DNA from: Candidatus Sumerlaeota bacterium
Lineage (GTDB): Bacteria > Sumerlaeota > Sumerlaeia > MWCT01 > JAGHBZ01
DNA length: 9,457 nucleotides
NCBI GenBank assembly: GCA_021160705.1
Contig: JAGHBZ010000355.1
Coordinates: forward strand, 1-9,457
Direction: 5' to 3'
The notes beneath the pieces were generated by a model that saw only the letters and a program-made list of their open reading frames with translations, made no database searches and had not been told where the DNA came from. The position numbers and the translations under genes were made by a program. Below, in pieces: positions 1 to 7,151 of the stretch; position 1 is the stretch's first letter; every line of letters starts with the position of its first letter.

Positions 1-2828
1 CAAGCCCAATCCTGGTAGAGGTCACACTTGGCGAAATCAGGGGTATCACCATTACGGTACTCGGAGAAGTAAAAAAACCCGGTCAGTACACCTTTAATAC
101 TACTATTAGCTCAATCTTTAATGTGCTATCTGCGGCAGGAGGGCTCACCCCATTAGGGTCAATGAGAGAGATTGTGATTAGACGTCCTGGGGGTAAGACC
201 GAAAAAGTAGATTTATATACGTTTGACATCTACACTTTGTTAAAGCAGGGGAAAATTGATGAAAAGCTGTTTCATTTACAGGACGGTGATATGGTGATAG
301 TGCCACCTAAAAGACGGGTGGTTACTGTTATTGGTGAAATCAAACGCCCGGGTACCTACGAGCTCAAAGAGGGCGAGACATTAAAGTCGCTGGTGGAGAT
401 TGCTGGAGGAGTTACCCCTAAAGCTAATCTTAAACGTGTGCATATCCTCCGCTCTAAAGGCGTGGAGAAAACTAAATATTTTGATGTAGATTTCACAAAA
501 CAAAAAGATTTTGAACTCCTTGACGGCGACCAGATTGAATTCGTGGCTAAACCTGAGACCAGGCGTATGGAGATAGTGGAGATTAAAGGTGAAGGTGTGA
601 AATCACCGGGAATATATGAGTTCAAAGAGGGTATGACAGTTAGAGACCTGGTTAGTCTTGCTAATGGTCTTTACGAAGACGCTATCACAGATTCAGCTGT
701 GTTCGTCCGAACTAATAAGGATTTCAGCCTTTCCTTTTCAACTATCAATCTTGAGGAGGCTTTGAAACCTGAGTTGGCTAATAAATATAAATTGCAACCA
801 CTGGATAAACTCGTGGTGTTCTCCAAATTCTATCAGACCGGGGGCGAGAAATACGTGAAAATTACGGGTCATGTCAAAGAACCCGGTCGCTATCCTCTGA
901 GTTATAAGATGACTTTATATGACTTAATCTATATGGCGGGTGGTTTTAACGATGAGGATTTCTTAAAGGAAACGTATCTTGAGCGAGGCGACATAATTAG
1001 AAAGGAGTACGGAGAGGAAATAAATATCCCGTTTAATCTTGGGAAACTCCTTAAGGGTGATAAGAATGAAAACCATCTCCTTGTCAGCAATGATGTCGTA
1101 AGAATTTATTCAGTCAAAGAAATAGAGGGAGAGAAGACGGTCTCTATTAAAGGACACGTCAAACATCCCGGCACGTACACACTGAGAAAAAATATGCGAG
1201 TTAATGACCTGCTATTCCTGGCTGGGGGGTTTACTGACCCAGACTTTCGGAAAAAGACCTATCTGGAGAGAGCGGAGATTATTCGGTTAGACCCAAACAC
1301 ACAGAAGAAAACCATCATTCCTTTTAATCTCGGTAAAGTGCTTGAGGGAGACCAGGAGGAGAACTTACTTCTTCAGAGTCTGGATACGGTAGTCGTCTAT
1401 GCGTTTGACGAATTTCAAGATATTCAACGTGTGTTCATTCAAGGAGAAGTACGTTCCCCTGGTGAATACGAGCTTACTGAAAATATGACGCTCACTGACC
1501 TCATCAGCATCGCTAATGGACTCACAGAACTGGCTGACCCGAACCGTATAGAAGTTGCTCGATTTCCCTATGAGGGTTCTTCAGAGGATGAATCCGCAAA
1601 GGTGTTTGTCGTATCTCTTGCCGGCGGGGCAAACAATGAACCATTTTTTCTAAAGAATCGGGATAGGGTAATAGTAAGACGCAAGACTGGATTGCAAGAG
1701 CCAGAAATTGTAGAAATAACAGGCGAGGTGGCATATCCAGGGACTTATGTGCTTCGTGACCGAACTGAGACCATCACAGAACTTATCCAACGAGCAGGCG
1801 GGTTTCTTGATGGTGCCGACCCTGAAGCCGCAGTGCTCATCAGACACAAACTTGGTGGTGAAAAGGTACATATTGACCTGGTTAAAGCCCTCAAGAACCC
1901 AAATAGTACTTATGACATCCCTTTAATGGACGGTGATGAGATTCATATTCCTAAACAGAATCTTGTAGTCAAAGTTGAAGGTGAAGTGCTATTCCCGGGA
2001 GTGGTGCAATATGTCAAAGGTAAAAACGTTTCGTATTATATTGACTTTGTCGGTGGTTTCAACAAAAACGCTGATAAAAGTAATACAGTGGTGATTTATC
2101 CAAATGGTGAAGTCAAGCGAGCAAAACGCCTGTTGGTATTTTCGCGAAAGGTAAAGCCAGGATGTACTATTTTCGTTCCCAGTAAGGAGAAATTTGAGAG
2201 GTATACTAAAATCAGCAAAGCTCCCTTTCCATATCAGAAGCACCCTTATCAATATCCGGAATCTGAATACATCCCTACAACGCCAGAGAGCGAGTTTATG
2301 CCGGAGATTGGTCAGCCTACAGAGGGGTCGCTACTTATGAGCCCTGAAAAAGAAGTTCAACCCGGAGTGGAGTATTCACCAGAGATAATGGAGAAGCAGT
2401 CAGAGTTAACACGCCCATCCCAGGTTTTAAGGTCTAAATTTGGTAGTGAACGTCGTATAGAGAAAGAGCGTCCTGTAATTGGTGCACCATCTAAGGTACG
2501 CCTGCCCAGGGTTCAGGGTGAAGTCCCATATTCTACACCTGAGCCAACTATAAAAAGGGGTTATGGGCAGGAGGGTGGAGTTGAACCATCAAGAGAACCG
2601 TATAGATTATTGACTCCGTATCGTTCGCTTAAAGAGCGGTTCAAACGGGAAAGCAGGGGAATCTTGCAACCACCCTATGTGTCAGAATCCAGCATAGCTG
2701 AATCTCAATATATAAAGAGACAGCCTGAGTCGCAATACTATACCAGGAGACAGCACAAGTTCCCGGCTGAAGAAGAGTTTCAGCAACACCAGAGTGTAAT
2801 TCAAACTCCTGAGCAAAGGTATCACTAG
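1..2828 (+). CDS. Multi-SLBB-domain polysaccharide export protein (Wza-like), 5' partial
   Basis: This is the C-terminal part of a polysaccharide export protein. Its frame is open from the first full codon at base 3, which lies inside an SLBB unit (ITVLGEVKKPGQYTF), so the GTG at 123 is not a real start and the poly-export domain and signal peptide lie upstream. At least eight SLBB units follow at about 85-97 residue spacing, each with a [GE]-x-V-x-x-PG-x-Y core and an A(G/N)G(F/L) motif. They begin near bases 51, 321, 576, 855, 1140, 1431, 1710 and 1968. The last ends near base 2189 with TIFVPSKE. About 210 Pro/Glu/Gln/Tyr/Arg-rich residues then run to a TAG stop. Wza-family proteins form the periplasm-to-outer-membrane conduit for capsule or exopolysaccharide; E. 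coli Wza has far fewer such units. The adjacent wzz-, wzy- and flippase-like genes support an export role. Sure of the family; exact role inferred. Confidence 0.93.
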   Translation, partial: SPILVEVTLGEIRGITITVLGEVKKPGQYTFNTTISSIFNVLSAAGGLTPLGSMREIVIRRPGGKTEKVDLYTFDIYTLLKQGKIDEKLFHLQDGDMVIVPPKRRVVTVIGEIKRPGTYELKEGETLKSLVEIAGGVTPKANLKRVHILRSKGVEKTKYFDVDFTKQKDFELLDGDQIEFVAKPETRRMEIVEIKGEGVKSPGIYEFKEGMTVRDLVSLANGLYEDAITDSAVFVRTNKDFSLSFSTINLEEALKPELANKYKLQPLDKLVVFSKFYQTGGEKYVKITGHVKEPGRYPLSYKMTLYDLIYMAGGFNDEDFLKETYLERGDIIRKEYGEEINIPFNLGKLLKGDKNENHLLVSNDVVRIYSVKEIEGEKTVSIKGHVKHPGTYTLRKNMRVNDLLFLAGGFTDPDFRKKTYLERAEIIRLDPNTQKKTIIPFNLGKVLEGDQEENLLLQSLDTVVVYAFDEFQDIQRVFIQGEVRSPGEYELTENMTLTDLISIANGLTELADPNRIEVARFPYEGSSEDESAKVFVVSLAGGANNEPFFLKNRDRVIVRRKTGLQEPEIVEITGEVAYPGTYVLRDRTETITELIQRAGGFLDGADPEAAVLIRHKLGGEKVHIDLVKALKNPNSTYDIPLMDGDEIHIPKQNLVVKVEGEVLFPGVVQYVKGKNVSYYIDFVGGFNKNADKSNTVVIYPNGEVKRAKRLLVFSRKVKPGCTIFVPSKEKFERYTKISKAPFPYQKHPYQYPESEYIPTTPESEFMPEIGQPTEGSLLMSPEKEVQPGVEYSPEIMEKQSELTRPSQVLRSKFGSERRIEKERPVIGAPSKVRLPRVQGEVPYSTPEPTIKRGYGQEGGVEPSREPYRLLTPYRSLKERFKRESRGILQPPYVSESSIAESQYIKRQPESQYYTRRQHKFPAEEEFQQHQSVIQTPEQRYH
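51..2189 (+). repeat. Tandem array of eight SLBB units within the export protein
   Basis: Eight protein-level repeats were identified by eye from the recurring motifs GE(V/I)xxPGxYxL and (A/V)GGF or ANGL. Start-to-start spacings are 270, 255, 279, 285, 291, 279 and 258 bases. Units 4 (from 855) and 5 (from 1140) are the closest pair: 27 of 45 aligned residues are identical from GHVK through IIR. Both continue with a shared IPFNLGK-L-GD block of about 30 residues. The other units share mainly the core motif. This suggests a recent duplication of units 4/5 within an older array. Units before base 51 cannot be seen, so eight is a minimum. Confidence 0.85.
2190..2828 (+). other. Predicted disordered C-terminal tail of the SLBB protein with [P/A]ES[E/Q][Y/F] repeats
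   Basis: After the last SLBB unit the reading frame continues for about 212 residues with no hydrophobic segment or recognisable domain. Pro, Glu, Ser, Gln, Tyr and Arg dominate. A five-residue motif occurs four times: PESEY and PESEF (DNA from 2256 and 2283) and AESQY and PESQY (DNA from 2697 and 2724). Each pair is spaced exactly nine residues apart. The first half is rich in Pro/Glu; the second has basic patches such as RSLKERFKRESRG. The family often ends soon after the last SLBB unit or carries coiled coil or membrane helices, so this tail is an accessory. Its function is not known. Confidence 0.7.
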
Positions 2829-2831
2829 GGG

Positions 2832-2857
2832 AAATGAGACCTTTTATGGTCTCACTT
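2832..2857 (+). other. Inverted repeat / RNA hairpin just after the SLBB gene
   Basis: TGAGACC (2835-2841) and GGTCTCA (2848-2854) are perfect inverted complements around a six-base TTTTAT loop. After one A/C mismatch, two more pairs extend the stem (AA 2832-2833 with TT 2856-2857). It begins four bases after the TAG stop. No run of T follows (AACAATAGC), so it is a poor intrinsic terminator. It could partly attenuate or protect an mRNA 3' end between the export gene and the rest of the cluster, but that is inference. Confidence 0.45.
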
Positions 2858-2935
2858 AACAATAGCATTAAACCTTTTCAAATTGTCATTTAAAGAAATG
2901 TTTGACAGATAAACTATGAGAGACTGACAGCTATT

Positions 2936-4003
2936 ATGCAAAGCAAAGATAATATCAATTTGTTAGATTACGCTATGATTCTGATAAAATGGCGCTGGCT
3001 GATTTTTCTCGGAACAGGGTTGACTGTAGTAGTAGGTATCCTTGTCTCTTTGATGATACCACCCGTTTATACAGCCAGTGTCTCCTTCGTGCCCAGAGGT
3101 GCTATTGGGGAGCGACAGGAGTTAGAAACGCTGGTAGGAACCATTGGTACGCAATGGCGGAACATCCGTAATGTGAATGAGATGGTGCAATATTATTCAT
3201 CAGCCATCAAGGCTCGTCCCATCCTTGAACCTATATTATTGACTAAATTTAAGTCAAACAAACAGCATAACACGGCTCCCCTGATTGAGCTTTTGCACAT
3301 AGATGGCTCTACCGAGCAGGAACGCATCTGGAAGGGAGTAAAAGCCTTAAGAGACCTCATTAAAGTAGGCTCGGGTGGTGGGAGAATTATCAGACTCTCG
3401 TTTACTGCAGATGAGCCACAACTCGCAGCTGATGTGGCAAACGCCATTATTGATAGATTCAGTGAGTGGTCAAAGAAAGTGAAGCAGTCGGAGGCAACTC
3501 TAAAGATTATCAGCGACAGACTTAATGCTGCAAAAGACCAGCTTGCACAAAAGGAACAACAACTGGCAGAACTGAAAAAGAAAGTTCTAGATATTACTTC
3601 CCCTGATACTGAAATCAAGATTGACCAGCTGGAGCGAGAGAAGCGAATCCTGGAGTCCCTTGTGGAGACTCTGGCTACGGAGTATTCAAAGGCTGAAATT
3701 CGGCGTCTTCAAAAAGAAAGTGAGCATACCCTTGAAATAGACATCATAGAGCCAGCTACTGCTCCTTTTGAAAAGAGCAATCTTTCTCGTAAAGCTGTAG
3801 CAGCTATCTCACTGGTATTTGGACTCTTTGTTACTATTTCGCTCGCATTCATCATTGAATTCCTCATACGGTTTCGGCAGAGTCATCAGACACAGCCGTT
3901 CTGGGAGTCCCTGAAAAAAGCCAAAACCGATTTTATCCTTATGGGCGGGGTTGTTCTACTTTGCGTTATTGCTATTGTCATCTATTATTTCTCTCGCTCC
4001 TGA
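2936..4003 (+). CDS. Wzz/chain-length determinant family protein with an extra C-terminal membrane segment
   Basis: This is a polysaccharide co-polymerase of the Wzz family, an inner-membrane protein that sets polymer length with a Wzy polymerase. The 355-residue product opens with a short cytoplasmic stretch (NLLDYAMILIKWRW) typical of the Wzz N-terminal domain. TM1 is about residues 21-41, followed by the family's PPVYTASVSFVP strand. The periplasmic part carries a charged coiled coil at about 180-262, broken near 219-224 (DITSPD). The proline-rich approach to TM2 is reduced to EPATAP (272-277). TM2 is about 288-310. A third hydrophobic stretch at about 333-352 ends the protein, which is unusual. 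No Walker motifs or tyrosine cluster is present, so it is not a Wzc-type kinase. The ATG at 2936 has only a weak GAGAG about 13 bases upstream; the start is chosen because it precedes the conserved N-terminal block. Confidence 0.88.
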   Translation: MQSKDNINLLDYAMILIKWRWLIFLGTGLTVVVGILVSLMIPPVYTASVSFVPRGAIGERQELETLVGTIGTQWRNIRNVNEMVQYYSSAIKARPILEPILLTKFKSNKQHNTAPLIELLHIDGSTEQERIWKGVKALRDLIKVGSGGGRIIRLSFTADEPQLAADVANAIIDRFSEWSKKVKQSEATLKIISDRLNAAKDQLAQKEQQLAELKKKVLDITSPDTEIKIDQLEREKRILESLVETLATEYSKAEIRRLQKESEHTLEIDIIEPATAPFEKSNLSRKAVAAISLVFGLFVTISLAFIIEFLIRFRQSHQTQPFWESLKKAKTDFILMGGVVLLCVIAIVIYYFSRS

Positions 4004-4035
4004 GGTATGCTAACTGATTGCAATTAATTTTTTCC

Positions 4036-4043
4036 GGGTAAGG
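4036..4043 (+). promoter_or_regulatory. Shine-Dalgarno for the TTG-started polymerase gene
   Basis: GGGTAAGG lies ten bases before the TTG at 4054. Its TAA (4039-4041) is also the in-frame stop that closes the frame upstream, so the start must lie after it. Between them the only in-frame candidates are ATT (4045), one base from the SD, and TTG (4054). The SD spacing therefore decides for TTG. Confidence 0.55.
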
Positions 4044-4053
4044 TATTTCAGCC

Positions 4054-5514
4054 TTGTCAATACCCTACAGTAAACATAAATTAGAGCACATTCGGCACGA
4101 AATTCTTGTTCCTGCTTTAATTGTAGTAATACTTCTGTCTTTCGGGTTCAACGTGGGAATTCAGCTATGGGGCGTGAAAAAGACAACTATTTTTTTTATA
4201 GCCCTTGTAGGGGGAACCACAATATCATTGCTCATTCTCTGGCGACCATTTATCGGGCTGTGGCTCATTGGCTTTTTCCTCCCCCTCGAAATATACCAAC
4301 GCATCTTACCCAGCTATTTGACCATTGGAAAAATTCTTGCCTTTTTCACATTTCTTGGGTGGTTGCTAAATAAACTTAGAAACTATGATTTTAATCTTAA
4401 ACGAGTCCCAGGCATTGTTCCCCTTTTGCTGTTTGTTGTAATTACCTGTATCTCAGTCCTTGTAGCCAGAAAAAAAAGTCTGGCTACAACTGGGGCTATT
4501 CAATTTATTAGTTTTCTGTTACTGTATGTACTGACGGTTGAACTGATTGAAACTAAATCTCAGCTCAGATTAATCATTATTACAATCTTAATCATTGGGT
4601 TTATTATTTCAATCTTTGGCATTGCTCAATGGGCAACTAAGAGTCCATTAGGAAAAGGATTAGCACCCCGAGATGTCAAAGAGATGCAGGCAATGCAAAT
4701 TTATGAACAGGCTCAGACTGGTAAGAGGATATATAGAATCGTCGGGACGTTCAGAGACCCTAATGAATACGCGAGTTATCTGTGTATTATAATGTTTTTA
4801 GCTCTATCTATGACAGCAACTGACACAGGCAGATTCACACGAGTGTTTTTCTTGGTCTTATTTTCACTGCTTTCTGCAAACCTTCTTTTTACCTATTCAA
4901 GAAGTGGGTATATTGCAGCTGGAGTTGCCTTCTTTATGTTTGCTATGCTCATCAGAAAGAGATTGATATTTATTTTACTGATTCCTGTGATAATAGTTAC
5001 GGGATTGACGATACTATTGCCGGAATATACTGAGCGTTTTAAAACCATTTTTTCCTATTCATCTATACATACAGCACAGGAAAGAATGTTGGTATGGCGA
5101 CTTGGAGTTAAACTGGCTTTAGACAATCTTCTTCTGGGAGTGGGACCACACAATTTCTTTCTCAGGGTAGCAGAATACGACTTTAGAGTCCTTAGTGCTC
5201 ACAATAATTTTATCAAGTGTTTTGCAGAATCAGGAATTTTGGGGCTTCTTTCACTGCTGAGCTTCTTGGGGGTTTATTATTATAGAATTAGCAAGACATT
5301 ACTTCGGACGTCCACAGATAGATATTTTAAACCAGTGTTGCAAGGTCTCCTGATAGGAACACTCGGCTATTTTGCTATGGGGATGTTTATGGTTAATATA
5401 TATAAGCCCCATATCTGGTACTTTCTTGGGCTTGGTGCGAGTACGGTGATAATGATGAGCCAGAAGACTACCAACTCAGTTCAATCCAACGCCACTGATA
5501 CAGGGAGAGAATGA
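4054..5514 (+). CDS. O-antigen ligase/polymerase family protein (Wzy/WaaL-like)
   Basis: This 486-residue inner-membrane protein of the O-antigen ligase/Wzy superfamily has roughly a dozen hydrophobic segments. Visible family motifs are GTFRDPNEY (231-239), YSRSGY (281-286) and a C-terminal loop with ERMLVWR (343-349), LLGVGPHNFF (360-369) and SAHNNF (381-386, His383), then AESGILG. These proteins act at the periplasmic face, joining Und-PP-linked repeat units (Wzy) or transferring glycan to an acceptor (WaaL). Neighbouring Wzz-like and flippase genes favour polymerase. Sequence alone does not separate the two roles. The start is TTG at 4054: a stop at 4039 closes the frame, no in-frame ATG occurs until after residue 200, and the first membrane helix begins near residue 17. 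The gene ends by ATGA overlap with the flippase gene, suggesting translational coupling. Confidence 0.88.
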   Translation: MSIPYSKHKLEHIRHEILVPALIVVILLSFGFNVGIQLWGVKKTTIFFIALVGGTTISLLILWRPFIGLWLIGFFLPLEIYQRILPSYLTIGKILAFFTFLGWLLNKLRNYDFNLKRVPGIVPLLLFVVITCISVLVARKKSLATTGAIQFISFLLLYVLTVELIETKSQLRLIIITILIIGFIISIFGIAQWATKSPLGKGLAPRDVKEMQAMQIYEQAQTGKRIYRIVGTFRDPNEYASYLCIIMFLALSMTATDTGRFTRVFFLVLFSLLSANLLFTYSRSGYIAAGVAFFMFAMLIRKRLIFILLIPVIIVTGLTILLPEYTERFKTIFSYSSIHTAQERMLVWRLGVKLALDNLLLGVGPHNFFLRVAEYDFRVLSAHNNFIKCFAESGILGLLSLLSFLGVYYYRISKTLLRTSTDRYFKPVLQGLLIGTLGYFAMGMFMVNIYKPHIWYFLGLGASTVIMMSQKTTNSVQSNATDTGRE

Positions 5515-7094
5515 ACGGTTCACAAGCTATCAAGACATCTTTTTATGTAACAATATTTGTATTTTTAGAAACAGTTCTGGGATTTATTTTCCAGGTTCTT
5601 CTTGCAAAATGGTTCGGCACCACCTCAGATATGGACGCATATCTTGCTGCAGCTACAGTCCCGACTATTATCACAATGGTGTTCTTTGGGACACTAAATG
5701 TTACGTTTATCCCGGTCTTCATTGAATATCAGACAAGACGAAATGAACGGGAAGCCTGGAGAATTGCCAGCTATACGCTTATTGATACAGCGCTGATTCT
5801 GGCGTTGTTCAGTGTTGCTGGCATTATCTTCTCACAACCTTTACTTAAAGCAATAGTACCTGGTTTATCTCCCTCACAGATTATATTAGCCACAAAGATT
5901 TCTCAGATACTCTTTATTTCCATAGTCCTCTCTGGTTCAGGGCACTTACTTAGCAGTATATATTTCGCCAGACACAAAACGTCGATTCCGCCACTTCTCG
6001 CAATGATACAGAGGGGTGTACAACTTGGATTGCTTTTTGTACTCTTTCCCTCATTGGGCATATTTGCTGTGCCCTGGTCGTTTCTGGGCTCCTGGGTCTT
6101 TTATTTTATGGCTCTGGCTCCTATCATCCTGAGACCCGGGCGATTCTATCTGGGACTTGGACTTTCTAATAGTGGGGTCAGAAAAATTGCCACTTTAATG
6201 GCTCCGCTTATTCTTGCCTCGTTCTTTTACCGCGCATATCCTGCGGTCGACCGCTATTTTGCCTCTAACTTCGGCGAAGGCAGTATCGCTGCACTTGGCT
6301 ATGCAAAAAGAATCCTCCAGGTTATGTCGAAGCTCTTGGTATTTGGTCCTGTAATGACGGTTTTCCCAATTTTCTCTGAGCATGCCGCAAAAGATGATAT
6401 GAACAGACTGGCGGACTCGCTTGCAAAATCTTTGCGAATGATGATTTTCATCTTGCTCCCAGCCTGTCTACTTCTGGGGTTTCTTAGCCTGCCACTGGTA
6501 CGTTTGCTCTTCGAGCGAGGCAAATTCACATATGAGTCATCTTTAATAACATCAAAGATTCTTGCCTATTATGCTATCGCCCTTTTTTTTCTGGTGATTA
6601 ATGACTTTAATATGAAACTCCTCTATTCTCTTGAGAAAACGAAATTAATTGCAGTTATAAATATCTCTGGTATTTTTTTTCATTTAATTGCTACATTCAC
6701 CCTGTCCTTGTTGTTTGGACTATATGGTATCGCTATCGCCTATTCGCTTTCTTGTGCTATAGTGACAATGTATTGCATTCATACTATCAATAATAAAATA
6801 GGACTCATTAAAAGATTACAGATAAAAAGAATCGCAAGAGAGTTTTTATTGGCTTCGACTGTATTAATAATTGCCATATTTCTTTTCTCCTATTTAGGCA
6901 GTAGCATAAAAATAAGTGTGCAACTCGTAGATTTCTCTAAAAATTTATTTATACCAGCTCTTGCTGCTATAGTGGCATATTTGACCACATTATTTTTCCT
7001 CCGGAATAAGGAATTTTTTGTCTTGTTGAAAAAAACAAAAATAGGTAGAAAACTTAGTGATTCTTTACCTGATACACCACCTAAAGAGATGTAA
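5511..7094 (+). CDS. MurJ/MviN-family lipid-linked oligosaccharide flippase (probable Wzx role)
   Basis: This 527-residue MOP-superfamily membrane protein is of the MviN/MurJ type, with about 13-14 hydrophobic helices. The N-terminal half carries the family signature (AKWFGTTSDMDAYLAA, then VPxIIxMVFFGTLNVTFIPVF). GYAKRILQ (263-270) matches the GYADR-like motif of MurJ, and LLFERGKFT is also typical. Aligned by eye to E. coli MurJ, Asp39 (here Asp42) and Arg270 (here Arg267) are kept. Arg18, Arg24 and Arg52 become Thr21, Phe27 and Thr55, and Glu57 becomes Gly60. These are charged cavity positions linked to lipid II transport. With its place in a polysaccharide locus, this suggests it flips the repeat unit rather than peptidoglycan precursor. 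The ATG overlaps the preceding TGA (ATGA), with GGGAG at 5503-5507 as a close SD. A short charged tail follows the last helix. Confidence 0.88.
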   Translation: MNGSQAIKTSFYVTIFVFLETVLGFIFQVLLAKWFGTTSDMDAYLAAATVPTIITMVFFGTLNVTFIPVFIEYQTRRNEREAWRIASYTLIDTALILALFSVAGIIFSQPLLKAIVPGLSPSQIILATKISQILFISIVLSGSGHLLSSIYFARHKTSIPPLLAMIQRGVQLGLLFVLFPSLGIFAVPWSFLGSWVFYFMALAPIILRPGRFYLGLGLSNSGVRKIATLMAPLILASFFYRAYPAVDRYFASNFGEGSIAALGYAKRILQVMSKLLVFGPVMTVFPIFSEHAAKDDMNRLADSLAKSLRMMIFILLPACLLLGFLSLPLVRLLFERGKFTYESSLITSKILAYYAIALFFLVINDFNMKLLYSLEKTKLIAVINISGIFFHLIATFTLSLLFGLYGIAIAYSLSCAIVTMYCIHTINNKIGLIKRLQIKRIAREFLLASTVLIIAIFLFSYLGSSIKISVQLVDFSKNLFIPALAAIVAYLTTLFFLRNKEFFVLLKKTKIGRKLSDSLPDTPPKEM

Positions 7095-7114
7095 AGCCTT
7101 CTCAACTGATTGAC

Positions 7115-7151
7115 AGCTTAATCGGTAGAGTTTTGGTTTTGATTAAATGCT
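7115..7151 (+). other. Inverted repeat ending at the methyltransferase start codon
   Basis: AGC-TTAATC (7115-7123) can pair with GATTAA-(AT)-GCT (7141-7151), giving a nine-pair stem with a two-base bulge and a 17-base loop. The 3' arm ends one base before the ATG at 7152, and no clear Shine-Dalgarno lies in the leader. Folding could limit access of ribosomes to the start, but the stem is AT-rich and may be chance. A TTGACA hexamer at 7110-7115 has no matching -10 box at normal spacing. Confidence 0.3.

Noticed and set aside
123..125. GTG at 123 as the start of the SLBB gene
   Set aside because: The frame stays open to base 3 and the upstream codons encode a clear SLBB core (GEVKKPGQYTF), so the gene is simply cut by the window edge.
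2902..2907. TTGACA as the -35 box of a promoter before the Wzz-like gene
   Set aside because: No TATAAT-like hexamer lies 16-18 bases downstream; the region before the ATG there reads CTGACAG. The same problem applies to TTGACA at 7110-7115.
2884..2907. Imperfect palindrome TGTCATTT...AAATG...TGACA as an operator
   Set aside because: The arms are short, AT-rich and unevenly spaced. No second copy was seen before the other genes and no regulator gene is present.
3193..3618. 141-codon minus-strand open frame inside the Wzz-like gene
   Set aside because: It is Ser/Phe/Cys-rich, as expected from the reverse complement of the coiled-coil coding sequence, and matches no family. It is a shadow of the plus-strand gene.
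2936..4003. Wzc-type BY-kinase fused to the Wzz domain
   Set aside because: The protein ends 20-odd residues after TM2 plus one more hydrophobic stretch; no Walker A/B motif or tyrosine-rich tail is present.
4007..4027. Six-codon reading frame (MLTDCN) with GAGG just before its ATG in the gap before the polymerase gene
   Set aside because: The SD-ATG spacing is only about two bases, the peptide is too short to assess, and nothing else supports a leader peptide.
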